64,000 nt of DNA from Bog-473 sp963763575 (GTDB taxonomy: Bacteria; Actinomycetota; Acidimicrobiia; Acidimicrobiales; RAAP-2): NCBI GenBank assembly GCA_963763575.1, contig CAVXPD010000018.1, forward strand, positions 1-64,000, given 5' to 3'. The translations under genes were made by a program, and so were the position numbers. The notes under the pieces are model-generated. The model was given only the letters and a program-made list of their open reading frames with translations. It had not been told where the DNA came from and did no database searches. This document shows positions 32,482 to 41,557 of the stretch, piece after piece; the stretch's first letter is position 1, and every line of letters begins with the position of its first letter.

Positions 32482-34879
32482 CAGCGTTGCCTCCTAAGCT
32501 GGTCGTCACCGCGGTTGCGACGATTTCCCGTTGACGGAACTCTGTGGTCTCTCCTGCGAGATGCACGACAACATCGGAGCTGGTTGCATCGGAAGCACCA
32601 CCAACCGAAAAATGAAACTCGCCAGGCTCAGTTACGAAGTCCATGTCTTGGTTGTAGAACGCCAGACGGCTGGGGTGCACGGTGAAGATCAAGGTGACTC
32701 CTTGCCCTGCATCTAAGGGTACCCGGCTGAACCCGATCAACTGCTTCTCAGGCCGCGCCACGGAAGCTACCTCGTCGCGGACGTACAGCTGAACAATTTC
32801 AGTTCCGCGCCGATCTCCAGAATTGCTAACTCGTGTACGAAGGATGATCGGGTCCGAGATGCCCTTTGAATTCACCACTTCGAGCTCCCCGTATTCGAAG
32901 GTCGTGTAAGTGAGTCCGTGCCCAAAGGCGAAGAGGGGTGAAGCCGCTTCGTCGGTGTAGTCGCCGTGGAACATCGACTTGCCGCCGCCCGCTCGATGGT
33001 CGTAGTGAACTGGAACCTGTCCGACCGATCGGGGCATTGACACCGGCAGCCTTCCTCCCGGCTCGGTCATGCCGAACAGCACGTCGGCGATTGCATGGCC
33101 CCCCTCCTCACCCGGGAGCCACGCTTGAAGCACTGCTGGCACGCGTCTGGCGATTTCCGGAATCGCGTGGACTCGTCCACTGACCAGGACCACAACGGTC
33201 GGCGTTGTCGTTTGGACTACCTCCGCGATGAGCTCCTCTTGCACACCGGTGAGATTGAGGGTTGTGGTGTCTCTGGCCTCACCCACAGTGCACGACGTCG
33301 TGAGACCAGAGCGCCCACCCACGAAGACGAGAGCGACCTCTGAACCCGTCGCCGATTCGACGGCTGCCGAAAGGCCTGATCGGTCGTCACCGACAATGTC
33401 GCAGCCCTTCGTATAGGTGACGTCCGTGCCAGGCAGGGCGTCGCGGATCCCTTGCAGTGGTGTGACATGAGGGACGAAATATGGCCCGGGCAGGAAAGCA
33501 CCTCCACCGGTGGGAACGTATTGCTCGCCACGGGAGCGAACGGTTTCACTGTCATTGCCTGCGGACGGCGTACGCCGATAGAGGATCTCGATGTGAGACG
33601 GGTAGTGATAGTCCCCCTGGAGTAGCCGCTCGTCGTCGGCAGCCGGTCCGATGACGGCCACCCGCGTGAGCGCCCGTGGGTCGAGCGGAAGGAGTCCATC
33701 TCGGTTCTGGAGAAGAACCATCGAAGCACTGGCGCATCGACGAGCCAACGCCCGGTCTGAAGGCGTATCGAAAGCAGTCGTGGCCGCTCCTTCGTCGACG
33801 AAGGGGTGGTCGAAAAGACCTACCTGGAACTTCGATCGCAAAACTCGCCTTACTGCGGTGTCAATCACCTCGATCGGTACCGTGCCCTTATCGATGGCAC
33901 CTTTGAGCGGGTCGCCAAAGCAACTCGAGGTCGGCAGTTCGACATCGAGCCCTGCAAGGAGCGCTTTTACGCCGGCTTCGCCGAGGTCGGCCGCGACGCG
34001 GTGGTGCGACATCAGCAATGAGACGGAGAAGTAGTCCGCGACGACTACCCCTTCAAACCCGAGCTCGTCACGAAGCAGACCCTGGAGAATGGTTGCACTT
34101 CCGGCACATGGCAGGCCGTCGATAGACGAGTACGAGTTCATGATCGAGGCCAGGCCGGCATCTCGGATCGCGGCTGCGAATGGCTCGGCGAATACCTCCC
34201 GTAGTTCTCGCGGCCCGAGGTGAACCGGTGCCCAGTTCATTCCGCCCTCGGACAGTCCATACGCGAGAAAGTGTTTCCCGGTGCAGATCACACCGTTTCG
34301 CAGATCATCGGTCTGGAGTCCGCGGACGTAAGCCGTTCCAATTCGGCCGGCCAGATATGCGTCCTCACCATACGTTTCCTCGAGGCGCCCCCAGCGAGGA
34401 TCACGGGCGATATCGAGCACAGGGGACAATGAGTGACGGGCGCCGACCGCCATCATCTGCTTGCGAATTACGTCAGCAACCTCTTCGATGAGGCGTTCGT
34501 CCCACGTCGAAGCCAGGCCGATGGCCTCGGGAAACTGAGTTGCGTCCCTGCCGCAGTATCCGGCGAGCCCCTCTTCATGAATCATCGCCGGGATGCCGAG
34601 CCTGGTGTGCTCGACCACGATTCGCTGGATCTGGTTCATGAGGCGAGCACTTGCCTCAGGTCGAAGACCGGTGGATGCACCGATCCGAGTCACGTGTCCG
34701 ATGCCATGTTCCAGCGTTTTAGCGACATGAGTTGCGTCAAACCTGTCGCCATTGACGAGCTCGGTCAGCCAAATACCCGTGATCTGAGCCAGCTTCTCAT
34801 CGAGCGTCATCCGCCCGAGCAGATCGTCGAGCCGCTCGTCAACGGAAAGGTCCGAGCTTCGGTATGCATCGTGCAACAC
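32474..34879 (-). CDS. glycoside hydrolase family 3 (beta-xylosidase/beta-glucosidase)
   Basis: 801 residues. The N-terminal TIM barrel has GIPAMIHEEGLAGYCGRDATQFPEAIGLASTW, RDPRWGRLEETYGEDAYLAG, GKHFLAYG and GVVVADYFSV, whose Asp is the nucleophile. Then come the alpha/beta sandwich (LLQNRDGLLPLDP, VAVIGPAADD, ALVFVGGRSGL, WLPGEEGGHAIADVLFG) and a fibronectin-III-like C-terminus. There is no signal peptide, so it acts inside the cell on imported short oligosaccharides. Coupling with xylA and xylB favours beta-xylosidase activity over beta-glucosidase. No transporter gene accompanies it. Confidence 0.9.
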   Translation of the reverse strand: MLHDAYRSSDLSVDERLDDLLGRMTLDEKLAQITGIWLTELVNGDRFDATHVAKTLEHGIGHVTRIGASTGLRPEASARLMNQIQRIVVEHTRLGIPAMIHEEGLAGYCGRDATQFPEAIGLASTWDERLIEEVADVIRKQMMAVGARHSLSPVLDIARDPRWGRLEETYGEDAYLAGRIGTAYVRGLQTDDLRNGVICTGKHFLAYGLSEGGMNWAPVHLGPRELREVFAEPFAAAIRDAGLASIMNSYSSIDGLPCAGSATILQGLLRDELGFEGVVVADYFSVSLLMSHHRVAADLGEAGVKALLAGLDVELPTSSCFGDPLKGAIDKGTVPIEVIDTAVRRVLRSKFQVGLFDHPFVDEGAATTAFDTPSDRALARRCASASMVLLQNRDGLLPLDPRALTRVAVIGPAADDERLLQGDYHYPSHIEILYRRTPSAGNDSETVRSRGEQYVPTGGGAFLPGPYFVPHVTPLQGIRDALPGTDVTYTKGCDIVGDDRSGLSAAVESATGSEVALVFVGGRSGLTTSCTVGEARDTTTLNLTGVQEELIAEVVQTTTPTVVVLVSGRVHAIPEIARRVPAVLQAWLPGEEGGHAIADVLFGMTEPGGRLPVSMPRSVGQVPVHYDHRAGGGKSMFHGDYTDEAASPLFAFGHGLTYTTFEYGELEVVNSKGISDPIILRTRVSNSGDRRGTEIVQLYVRDEVASVARPEKQLIGFSRVPLDAGQGVTLIFTVHPSRLAFYNQDMDFVTEPGEFHFSVGGASDATSSDVVVHLAGETTEFRQREIVATAVTTSLGGNADE

Positions 34880-35279
34880 GTCCTATTCGCCTCCCTCGCG
34901 CTATTGCCAACATGCTCGCGTGAGTGCCGCTACTCGTTGGACTGACCCAATCCGGCCTCAGTATCAGATACGCCCTCGTCTCAGAATCGCCCACGGAGGC
35001 CCTACGGTAAGGGCTGACGATTCGGCGGTCACATCGACACAGGTAGCGGTCCTGGGTCCATACATCTCCCCACATGGAGTCGAGATATCGGGTGGGCGAG
35101 CTTAGGGCTGCTACTTCTCGAGCGGACGAGACGTGGTCCGGACCCAGACGACCTCTCGCATCGTCCTCCGCCATGTGGGACGGATCACGGGTGCAAGAAA
35201 TGGCCGAGACCTTCGGGGTCTCGTGCCAGTCAGGGACTCGCTACATTGAGTAGTTCTTCACCACAACGAGAGGATCCCG
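34880..35279. other. intergenic, about 400 bases
   Basis: Divergent region between the xylose operon and the small gene at 35280, so it should hold the xylose promoter, but no strong -35/-10 or operator stands out. On the plus strand from 35172 a short frame reads MWDGSRVQEMAETFGVS, reminiscent of a resolvase-type HTH scrap. Confidence 0.3.
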
Positions 35280-35591
35280 ATGTCGTCAACCTCAAGGCCC
35301 GATCATCTCAGTGGCCATCATCGAGACACCCTGCAACGGATCTTTCAGCAAAGGACGAACCATAACGTCGAATGGCATGATGTCGTGTCATTGCTCGAGG
35401 CCATCGGATCCGTCGAACAACAGCACGACGATATGTTTCTGTTCCGTATCGGCCAAGAGACCGAGGTTCTCAAGCGTCCGAGTGACAAGGACATCGACGG
35501 ACAACAACTCGTCGATTTGCGCCGAATATTGACGAGTGCGGGTTACGACGCCATGGCCGCGGACCTCGAAGACCAAGGCAAAGAAGTCTGA
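35280..35591 (+). CDS. conserved hypothetical protein
   Basis: 103 residues: HHRDTLQRIFQQRTNHNVEWHDVVSLLEAIGSVEQQHDDMFLFRIGQETEVLKRP-DKDIDGQQLVDLRRILTSAGY. The pattern 'HHR.TL..IF......NVEW.DV.SLLE..G.V' is typical of a family of ~100-residue actinobacterial proteins of unknown function; the mixed alpha/beta order with one HTH-like start faintly recalls HicA-like folds but the HicA histidine is not placed as usual. Alone, with a CGAGAGGATC ribosome-binding region before ATG. Confidence 0.75.
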   Translation: MSSTSRPDHLSGHHRDTLQRIFQQRTNHNVEWHDVVSLLEAIGSVEQQHDDMFLFRIGQETEVLKRPSDKDIDGQQLVDLRRILTSAGYDAMAADLEDQGKEV

Positions 35592-36066
35592 AAATGGTCG
35601 AGGACATGGAACAGGTGACCACTTCGACGCGATATAGGGAGCAGCCAAGGCGGGCGGCTCCTCCCCGGGGACCTGGCGAAGGGGGGCCATGAGGTTGCCA
35701 GCTCGGAGGGTTCGAGACTCGGACGTCGTCGTTGCCCTCGCGGCTCATGTGCTCGAGATCAACGTGAATGCAACATCTTTGGGGCGCGTGTGAAGAGGTC
35801 CTCGACATTGAATCATCCGAAGTTCAGATGCTGAGACGCCCAGTTTGAGACGGGTGCTGACGGCGCCTCATGCCTCCTCGTGCGATCCCGCCGCACTCAT
35901 GAGCACGACATCGTCTGCCTAAGACCAAAGCGACTGAACGGTTCGGACTGCCCGCCACCTGCTGACCCACCCCTTCTCGACACAAACGGACGAACGACGC
36001 AGACAGTTCCTCTTTGGACGCAGTCGTCATGACATCTGCCTTCATCGCCAATCGCGGGCTCCGTCA
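35592..36066. other. intergenic, about 475 bases
   Basis: A 75-codon minus-strand frame at 35824-36051 starts just after the SDR gene and reads MKADVMTTASKEELSASFVRLC at its start before turning Arg-rich; it may be the broken next gene of that operon but no family is recognised. Nothing else seen. Confidence 0.3.
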
Positions 36067-36852
36067 TCAGAGCTCCTGGCTCAAACCTCCATCAATGACG
36101 TAGTTCGCTCCAGTCACATTCGATGCCCGACTGCTGGCCAAGAACACGATTAGGTCGGCGACCTCCTCCGGCGTCGTGAAGCGCCCAGTTGCAGTGTCCT
36201 TAACGGCTTCATGGGCTACGTCGTCTGCGTCGGAGCCTTGGGCGGCAGAGACGGTGGCGGCCACGCCTTCAGCGCCTAACCACAATTCCGTCGAAACTGG
36301 ACCGGGGCTGACGGCGTTCACCCGGATCCCGAATGGTCCTACCTCCTTGGACAGCGCCTTCGAGAAGTTGGCGAGTGCCGCCTTTGCGGCGCTGTAGTCG
36401 ATGACCAGGGGGTCCGGCAGTGTTGCGTTGATCGAGGCGTTGTTGACGATGATCCCACTTCTTCGCGCAGTCATATGGGGTAAGACCTCCCGCGTTGTCC
36501 TGACTGCAGCCATGAAGGTCAGGGCGATCGTTGTCGACCACTGCTCATCGGTGACCGATGCGAAGCCCTCAGGACGTGGGGTCACTGCTCCCGCGTTGTT
36601 GACGAGTACGTCGATAGGTCCGTTCCGGAGGGCCGCCTCTACGAGCTGTGCCGGCCCCTCGGACCTCGACAGGTCCACACTTACATGGATCACTTGGCCC
36701 GTATCGCAAAGGGCGCCCAATTCGCTCGACGACCGACGCGATGCGGCGACCACGGCGACGCCCTCGGTCACGAGCCGCCGCGTGACGGCAAGGCCGATGC
36801 CTTTGCTGGCCCCGGTCACGACCGCCCGCTTGCCTTCCAGCTCCAGATCCAT
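36067..36852 (-). CDS. short-chain dehydrogenase/reductase (SDR)
   Basis: 261 residues of the classical SDR type: TGASKGIGLAV (NAD(P) binding), NNAGAV, the catalytic Ser in NNASIN, Tyr and Lys in YSAAK, and RVNAVSPGPVSTE. The segment AASRRSSSEL after beta-2 favours NADPH. It ends with the family C-terminus VTGANYVIDGGL. The substrate cannot be read. It is the first gene of a possible short transcript whose downstream partner is lost. Confidence 0.9.
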   Translation of the reverse strand: MDLELEGKRAVVTGASKGIGLAVTRRLVTEGVAVVAASRRSSSELGALCDTGQVIHVSVDLSRSEGPAQLVEAALRNGPIDVLVNNAGAVTPRPEGFASVTDEQWSTTIALTFMAAVRTTREVLPHMTARRSGIIVNNASINATLPDPLVIDYSAAKAALANFSKALSKEVGPFGIRVNAVSPGPVSTELWLGAEGVAATVSAAQGSDADDVAHEAVKDTATGRFTTPEEVADLIVFLASSRASNVTGANYVIDGGLSQEL

Positions 36853-36984
36853 CGATTCCCCTCGTCCACCCTAGAAGAGCCGTCCGCTTGGCTCAGAAAC
36901 CATTGCTCTTGAACCAGTCAAGACGGCGACGGGTCGTTCCAGAGACAGCTACGGCTCTTGCGCGCTTTCGGCCGTGTGGCCCAA

Positions 36985-37785
36985 TTACCGGCCCTGCCCG
37001 TTCAGCCAGGCGAGGCACGCTTCGGCCACCTCACGCCAGCCGGAGTCGATGGTCAAAGAGTGACCACGGTCGGCGAACTCCACCAGGTCCGTGACGGCGC
37101 TCGAGTGCCGGTACTGTTTCAAGGTGGACTTGGTAATGGCCTCGGGTACGGTATGGTCCTTGCCGCCCATGGTGAGCAACAGCGGCCCGCGGTCTTGGTT
37201 CGCGGTGTCGACCTTCGCCGGCGAATGCGGTGAGAAGGCCGCGCTCGCGGCCTCGAACAGTGGCCGCGCCGGAGACGGGATCGTCCACTGCTCGTAGAGG
37301 GCTTTGGATTCCGCCTCTGATAAAGCGTTGCCGAAGCTGTAGCGGAACTCCTTGGCGGTCAGCGAGACGGCCTTGTGCTTGTTCGTCGGGTTCGCGAACA
37401 CCGGCAGGGTCCCGCGGAGTTGGGACAGCGGCAGTTGCAGGACGCCCTTGATCTGCGCGGCGTCGATGGCGATCGCCGCGGCGCCCCGGTCCATCCCGAG
37501 CAGCTTCTCCGCGATCAGGCCCCCGAAGGAGTGGCCGATCAGGATCGGCTCGGCTGGGAGGTCATCGATGATCTTCGCGTAGTGCTCGGTGACGTCGTCG
37601 ATTCCGTGGTTGGCGACGTTGTCGGGGTTGGCGCGGGTGCCTTCGACGGTGTCACCGTCGCCGGGCCAGCCGGGCGCGACCGGCTCATAGCCCGACTCGG
37701 CAAACAGTTCCTGCCAGGGCTTCCACGAACTCGAGTGCAGCCACAAGCCATGGATGAAGACGACCGGGGCCTTGGCGTCGCTCAT
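36985..37785 (-). CDS. alpha/beta hydrolase
   Basis: 266 residues. PVVFIHGLWLHSSSWKPW (oxyanion loop), nucleophile elbow LIGHSFGGLIAEKL, acid in TMGGKDHTVP and catalytic His in FADRGHSLTID: a complete Ser-Asp-His triad with a helical cap between. Resembles non-haem haloperoxidase-like or esterase-like proteins of Actinobacteria. ATG 37785 has AGGAGG at the right distance; the longer frame to 37851 lacks such a site. Confidence 0.88.
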   Translation of the reverse strand: MSDAKAPVVFIHGLWLHSSSWKPWQELFAESGYEPVAPGWPGDGDTVEGTRANPDNVANHGIDDVTEHYAKIIDDLPAEPILIGHSFGGLIAEKLLGMDRGAAAIAIDAAQIKGVLQLPLSQLRGTLPVFANPTNKHKAVSLTAKEFRYSFGNALSEAESKALYEQWTIPSPARPLFEAASAAFSPHSPAKVDTANQDRGPLLLTMGGKDHTVPEAITKSTLKQYRHSSAVTDLVEFADRGHSLTIDSGWREVAEACLAWLNGQGR

Positions 37786-38019
37786 GATCGTTTGCCTCCT
37801 GATGGGATCTACGCTCTGGCCAATCGTCGTACAGGTGTATGAGTGCGTCAACCGCCTCGGCGGCGTCCTTGCGGAAACGAGCTACCAAGCCAGGCGCGTC
37901 GAGGCGCCGTGGGGGATATGTCGACGTCGAGGCACGCCCGAGGTCACGCGCGCGATGCTCGTCGGGAACGAACACCCTCGCTGGGGGCAGACCCCACCAA
38001 TCTCCAGAAGGAGCCGCAG

Positions 38020-38496
38020 GTGCCTGACACCGTTATTCTGACAGACCGCATCGAAGTGACCCGGCCAATCCCGGCGCAACCGTCGGCCATCTTCGACATC
38101 CTGCGAAGCCCGGCCGGACATGTTGCTATCGACGCCTCCGGGATGTTGCAGGATTTCACCGGTTCTCCGGCGGAGAAGGTCGGCGATACTTTCGTCATCC
38201 ACATGGACCGCGAATCGCTCAACGACTATCCACTCGGTAAGTATGACGTGACTGTCCACATCATCGCCTTCGAGCGCGACAAGGAGATAGCCTGGGATCT
38301 GGGTCCCGATATCCCCGTCGCCCACTTGTACGGGTACCGGCTCGAGCCAATCGAGGACGGGGTCACCAATGTGACCTCCTACTACGACTGGTCGAAGGTG
38401 AGCGAAGACGCCAAGCCACGGTTCCCGATCGTGCCCGAGTCGGCCCTGCGGGCCACACTCGGCATCCTCGAACGAACTGTCCGAAAGGGACTGTGA
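38020..38496 (+). CDS. SRPBCC family (polyketide cyclase/dehydrase-like) protein
   Basis: 158 residues of the START-like helix-grip fold: DRIEVTRPIPAQPSAIFDILRSPAGHVAIDASGML, KVGDTFVIHMDRES, YDVTVHIIAFERDKEIAWDLG, YGYRLEPIEDGVTNVTSYYDWSKV and a long C-terminal helix. These proteins bind hydrophobic ligands in a deep pocket; most are uncharacterised. GTG 38020 is chosen because AGAAGGAG lies seven bases upstream; the in-frame extension to 37843 is Arg-rich and unlike the family. Confidence 0.85.
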   Translation: MPDTVILTDRIEVTRPIPAQPSAIFDILRSPAGHVAIDASGMLQDFTGSPAEKVGDTFVIHMDRESLNDYPLGKYDVTVHIIAFERDKEIAWDLGPDIPVAHLYGYRLEPIEDGVTNVTSYYDWSKVSEDAKPRFPIVPESALRATLGILERTVRKGL

Positions 38497-38928
38497 AGGC
38501 GCAGCACTTTCGGCTTGGTTTGTCGTAGCCCGCCGGAACCCATCCCGTGGGATCTCCACAGATCCCGTCGGGTCGATGTTGTCCCCAATATCGAGACCGA
38601 CATCACGGCTTGCCAACCGGTGCCAGGGTCATTTCCGGTCAGAGTTGTCTGTCGCCGGCCGGCTGCCAGAGTCGCGGCAGCTCCTGAGGTCCGAGGGTGA
38701 TGGCATGCCTGATTGAACGGAGCCCCCCGCCACAATCGAAGCGCCTCTTTGTGGGCTTTCGCTCAGGAGCCGGAGCGCGCGACCCGCGGTCTCAGGAATC
38801 TGTCTAGCCGGCCAAATGGGCGACAACCCGTGGAACTGCGAAACACCAGCTGGACGGATCAACCTTAGGTCTCATGACCCGAACGTAGGAGGTTTAGATC
38901 TTTCCCCCGCGACTCAGAAATCTGGAGT
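38497..38928. other. intergenic region with copy F
   Basis: About 430 bases without a gene; contains the tRNA-derived repeat at 38867-38940, which reaches the end of the convergent AsnC-type gene. Other content not recognised. Confidence 0.4.
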
Positions 38929-38940
38929 TCAAGGCCGGTC
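38867..38940 (+). repeat. tRNA-Met-like 3'-half repeat, copy F
   Basis: GGTCTCATGACCCGAACG, T-arm GGAGG TTTAGAT CTTTC, CCCCGCGACTCAGAAATCTG, then GAGTTCAAGGCCGGTC. The tail aligns with copies A, C and E. The last bases overlap the stop end of the Lrp/AsnC gene. Confidence 0.6.
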
Positions 38941-39408
38941 TGATGGGCGTGCTCCTCTGCCGGCCATCGGCCGGTCCTCGTCCAGCACGAAGATGGTCTG
39001 TGTGGAACGCACGTGGCGCGACCCGTGAAGACGGACGAGGACGACGTCGCGCAGCGCGACCACGTCGGGCACTCGCACCAGTAGCACCATGTCGAATCCA
39101 CCGCTGGTGAAGGCAAGGTACTCGAGGCCGGGCAGGGCCTTCAGCTCGTCGCGCACGGCCTGCCACTTGCTCTGCTCGACGTTGACCAGGATCAGGGCGG
39201 TGATGGGCAGGCCGATGCGGGCGGGATCCACCACGGCGCTGAAGCCGCGGATCACGCCGGAGTCGCACAATCGCCGGAATCGTCCGTACGCGGTGGCACG
39301 CGAGACGTTGGCCCGCTCGGCCAGTGCATTCACCGAGAGGCGCCCGTCACCCACCAACTCCTGCACCAGCAGGCGGTCGATGTCGTCGAGGCCGGGAAGA
39401 TCGTCCAC
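38929..39408 (-). CDS. Lrp/AsnC family transcriptional regulator
   Basis: 159 residues: N-terminal HTH (DDIDRLLVQELVGDGRLSVNALAERANVSRATAYGRFRRLCDSGVIRGFSAVVDP) and C-terminal RAM ligand domain (LPITALILVNVEQSKW, LPGLEYLAFTSGGFDMVLLVRVPD). It is divergent from the phenylalanine/tyrosine degradation operon, and regulators of this type commonly sense the amino acid being degraded. GTG 39408 has GAGGAGGG upstream. The proposed role is activation or repression of the operon at 39535-42760. Confidence 0.92.
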   Translation of the reverse strand: MDDLPGLDDIDRLLVQELVGDGRLSVNALAERANVSRATAYGRFRRLCDSGVIRGFSAVVDPARIGLPITALILVNVEQSKWQAVRDELKALPGLEYLAFTSGGFDMVLLVRVPDVVALRDVVLVRLHGSRHVRSTQTIFVLDEDRPMAGRGARPSDRP

Positions 39409-39446
39409 GGAACCCTCCTCTCGGGGTCGTCGATTGTACAAAATGT

Positions 39447-39475
39447 CAGAATATCGAAGTCTGAACAGATTCTGT
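39447..39475. promoter_or_regulatory. Lrp/AsnC operator candidate
   Basis: CAGAAT (39447-39452) and ATTCTG (39469-39474) form an inverted repeat; ACAGA-T-TCTGT (39465-39475) is a perfect palindrome within it. Lies between the divergent regulator and the phenylalanine hydroxylase gene. Confidence 0.5.
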
Positions 39476-39534
39476 ATCGAAGGTACCCTGATCTGCTAGA
39501 TGTTTCGGCGTTTCAGGCGCAAGATGGCAACGAA

Positions 39535-40377
39535 ATGCTCGCGACGTTCGAGCTCCCGACCGATCATCCGGGGTTCTCCGACCCCCAATACCGGGCCCGG
39601 CGACAGCGCATCTCCGCCGCCGGCTCTGCGTACCACGCCGGCGACCCCATCCCGGATGTCGCCTACACCGCGGAGGAGGACCAGGTGTGGCGGGTGGTGT
39701 CCAGCGAGCTCTCGCTCAAGCACTACTCACGCGCTTGCCGCGAGTACCTGGCCGCCGCGGAACGGTTGAAACTGCCGACTGAGCGGGTGCCGCAGTTGCG
39801 CGAGGTCGACGAGCGGGTGCACGCACTCACCGGCTTCCACCTGCACCCGGTGCCGGGGTTGGTTCCGACGCGGGATTTCTACGGTGCGTTGGCCCGGCGG
39901 ACGTTCCTGTCGACACAGTACGTCCGGCACCATTCCGTGCCCTTCTACACGCCGGAGCCCGACCTCGTGCACGAGATCATCGGTCACGCCAACATGCTCG
40001 CCTCTGACAGTCTGGCCGCGCTCTACGCGGATGCGGGCCAGGCGTCATTGCGCGCAGTGAGTCCGGCGGCGCTCGAGTTCTTCTCGCGCGTGTTCTGGTT
40101 CACGCTCGAGTTCGGCGTGGTCTTCGAGTTGGGGGCGCCCAAGGCGTACGGCGCTGGCCTGCTCTCGAGCTATGGCGAGCTCGACGTCTATCGCCACGCC
40201 GACATTCGGCCCTGGGATCTGAGGGCGATGGGGACATTCGACTACGACATCACCCGTTACCAGCCGGTGCTTTTCGCTGCCTCGTCCTTCGAGCGGCTGA
40301 TCGACGATCTCGGCTCGTTCTTCCGTTCCTACGACGAGGAGTGGTTCGAGCGCCACATTCCGAGGGGTGTGCCATGA
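39535..40377 (+). CDS. phhA: phenylalanine 4-monooxygenase
   Basis: 280 residues, a monomer-type bacterial aromatic amino acid hydroxylase without regulatory domain. Seen: TGFHLHPVPGLVPTRDFYGALARRTFLSTQYVRHHSVPFYTPEPDLVHEIIGHANMLA with the two iron-binding His (HEIIGH), followed by FFSRVFWFTLEFGVV with the Glu ligand. It turns phenylalanine to tyrosine with tetrahydropterin, O2 and Fe(II). Its TGA overlaps the ATG of HPPD (ATGA). First gene of the catabolic operon. Confidence 0.93.
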   Translation: MLATFELPTDHPGFSDPQYRARRQRISAAGSAYHAGDPIPDVAYTAEEDQVWRVVSSELSLKHYSRACREYLAAAERLKLPTERVPQLREVDERVHALTGFHLHPVPGLVPTRDFYGALARRTFLSTQYVRHHSVPFYTPEPDLVHEIIGHANMLASDSLAALYADAGQASLRAVSPAALEFFSRVFWFTLEFGVVFELGAPKAYGAGLLSSYGELDVYRHADIRPWDLRAMGTFDYDITRYQPVLFAASSFERLIDDLGSFFRSYDEEWFERHIPRGVP

Positions 40378-41540
40378 GGAGACCGCTGGGCGGTTCGCCC
40401 CGGCTCGGCAACACCGCCACGCTCGACGCGGCTGCCGAGGCGCTGCCGTCGGCCCGGCTGCTGGGTTGGGACTGCCTCGAGCTGTGGGTCGGCAATGCGC
40501 GCACCGCCGCCGGCTTCCTCATGTCGGCCTTCGGCTTTACCTGCACGGCCTACGCCGGGCCGGAGACCGGCGTACGGCACCGGGCCAGCTACGTCCTCGA
40601 ACAGGGTGCCATCCGGCTCGTCGTTTCAGCCGCGCTGTCGGCGGACTCGCCCATCGCGGCGCACGTGCGCGCCCACGGCGACGGGGTCCACGACTTGGCC
40701 TGGCTCGTCGATGACGCGCCCGCGGCCTTCGCCGCCGCGGTCTCCCGGGGCGCGACACCGGTGCGGGCGCCCTGGGACGAGGCGGACGATCAGGGGGTGT
40801 TGCGCCTGGCGCAGATCGGGACGTACGGCCACACGGTGCACACCTTCGTCGATCGGAGCGGGTACGTAGGCCCGCGCCTTGAGCCGGGCTACGGGACAGA
40901 CGACGTTCCCCCCACGCCGGTGGGCGGCCCGCCTGTGGGGCTGAAGGCGATCGACCACGTGGTCGGCAACGTGGAGGAGGGGCGCCTCGGGGACTGGGTC
41001 CGCTACTACGCGCAGGTGCTCGGGTTCGCGCCGCTGCAGCAGTTCTCCGAGGACCAGATCGCCACTGAATACTCGGCGTTGGCTTCCACCGTGGTCTGGG
41101 ACGGCAAGGACATCGTGATGCCGATCAACGAACCTGCGCCGGGCCGACGCAAGAGCCAGATCTCCGAGTACCTCGAGGCCTACGACGGTCCGGGCGTCCA
41201 GCACATCGCCTTGCGGACCGATGACATCGTACGGAGCGTCGACGCGCTGGCCGCGCGTGGCGTCCGATTCATGAGGGTGCCGGACGCGTACTACGACGAG
41301 GCGCGGCAACGACTCGACGGAATCGAGCTGCCCTGGACCGATCTGCGACGCCTCGGCATCCTGGTCGACTGCGACGAGGGCGGGCACCTGCTGCAGATCT
41401 TCAGCGAGACGATCACGGACCGGCCGGCCCTCTTCTTCGAGATCATCGAGCGGCGGGGAGCGGTCGGCTTCGGCGAGGGTAACTTCAAGGCGCTCTTCGA
41501 GGCGATGGAGCGCGACCAGTCCCGCAGGGGCAATCTCTGA
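40374..41540 (+). CDS. hppD: 4-hydroxyphenylpyruvate dioxygenase
   Basis: 388 residues with two VOC modules: DCLELWVGNARTAAGFLMSAFGF at the start and KAIDHVVGNVEEGRLGDWVRYYAQVLGF in the second half. Iron ligands are His in IDHVVGN, His in VQHIAL and Glu in FFEIIERRG, and the C-terminal GNFKALFEAMERDQ is typical. It converts 4-hydroxyphenylpyruvate to homogentisate. The tyrosine aminotransferase that makes its substrate is not in the window and may be a shared housekeeping enzyme. Coupled to phhA by ATGA overlap. Confidence 0.95.
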   Translation: MRRPLGGSPRLGNTATLDAAAEALPSARLLGWDCLELWVGNARTAAGFLMSAFGFTCTAYAGPETGVRHRASYVLEQGAIRLVVSAALSADSPIAAHVRAHGDGVHDLAWLVDDAPAAFAAAVSRGATPVRAPWDEADDQGVLRLAQIGTYGHTVHTFVDRSGYVGPRLEPGYGTDDVPPTPVGGPPVGLKAIDHVVGNVEEGRLGDWVRYYAQVLGFAPLQQFSEDQIATEYSALASTVVWDGKDIVMPINEPAPGRRKSQISEYLEAYDGPGVQHIALRTDDIVRSVDALAARGVRFMRVPDAYYDEARQRLDGIELPWTDLRRLGILVDCDEGGHLLQIFSETITDRPALFFEIIERRGAVGFGEGNFKALFEAMERDQSRRGNL

Positions 41541-41557
41541 CCGGGAGGGTGTGACTG

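Noticed and set aside
31150..32685. 511-codon plus-strand frame over xylA/xylB
   Set aside because: Antisense shadow of xylose isomerase; no recognisable protein.
35172..35250. Short resolvase-like HTH (EMAETFGVS)
   Set aside because: Too short and without the rest of a resolvase; chance similarity cannot be excluded.
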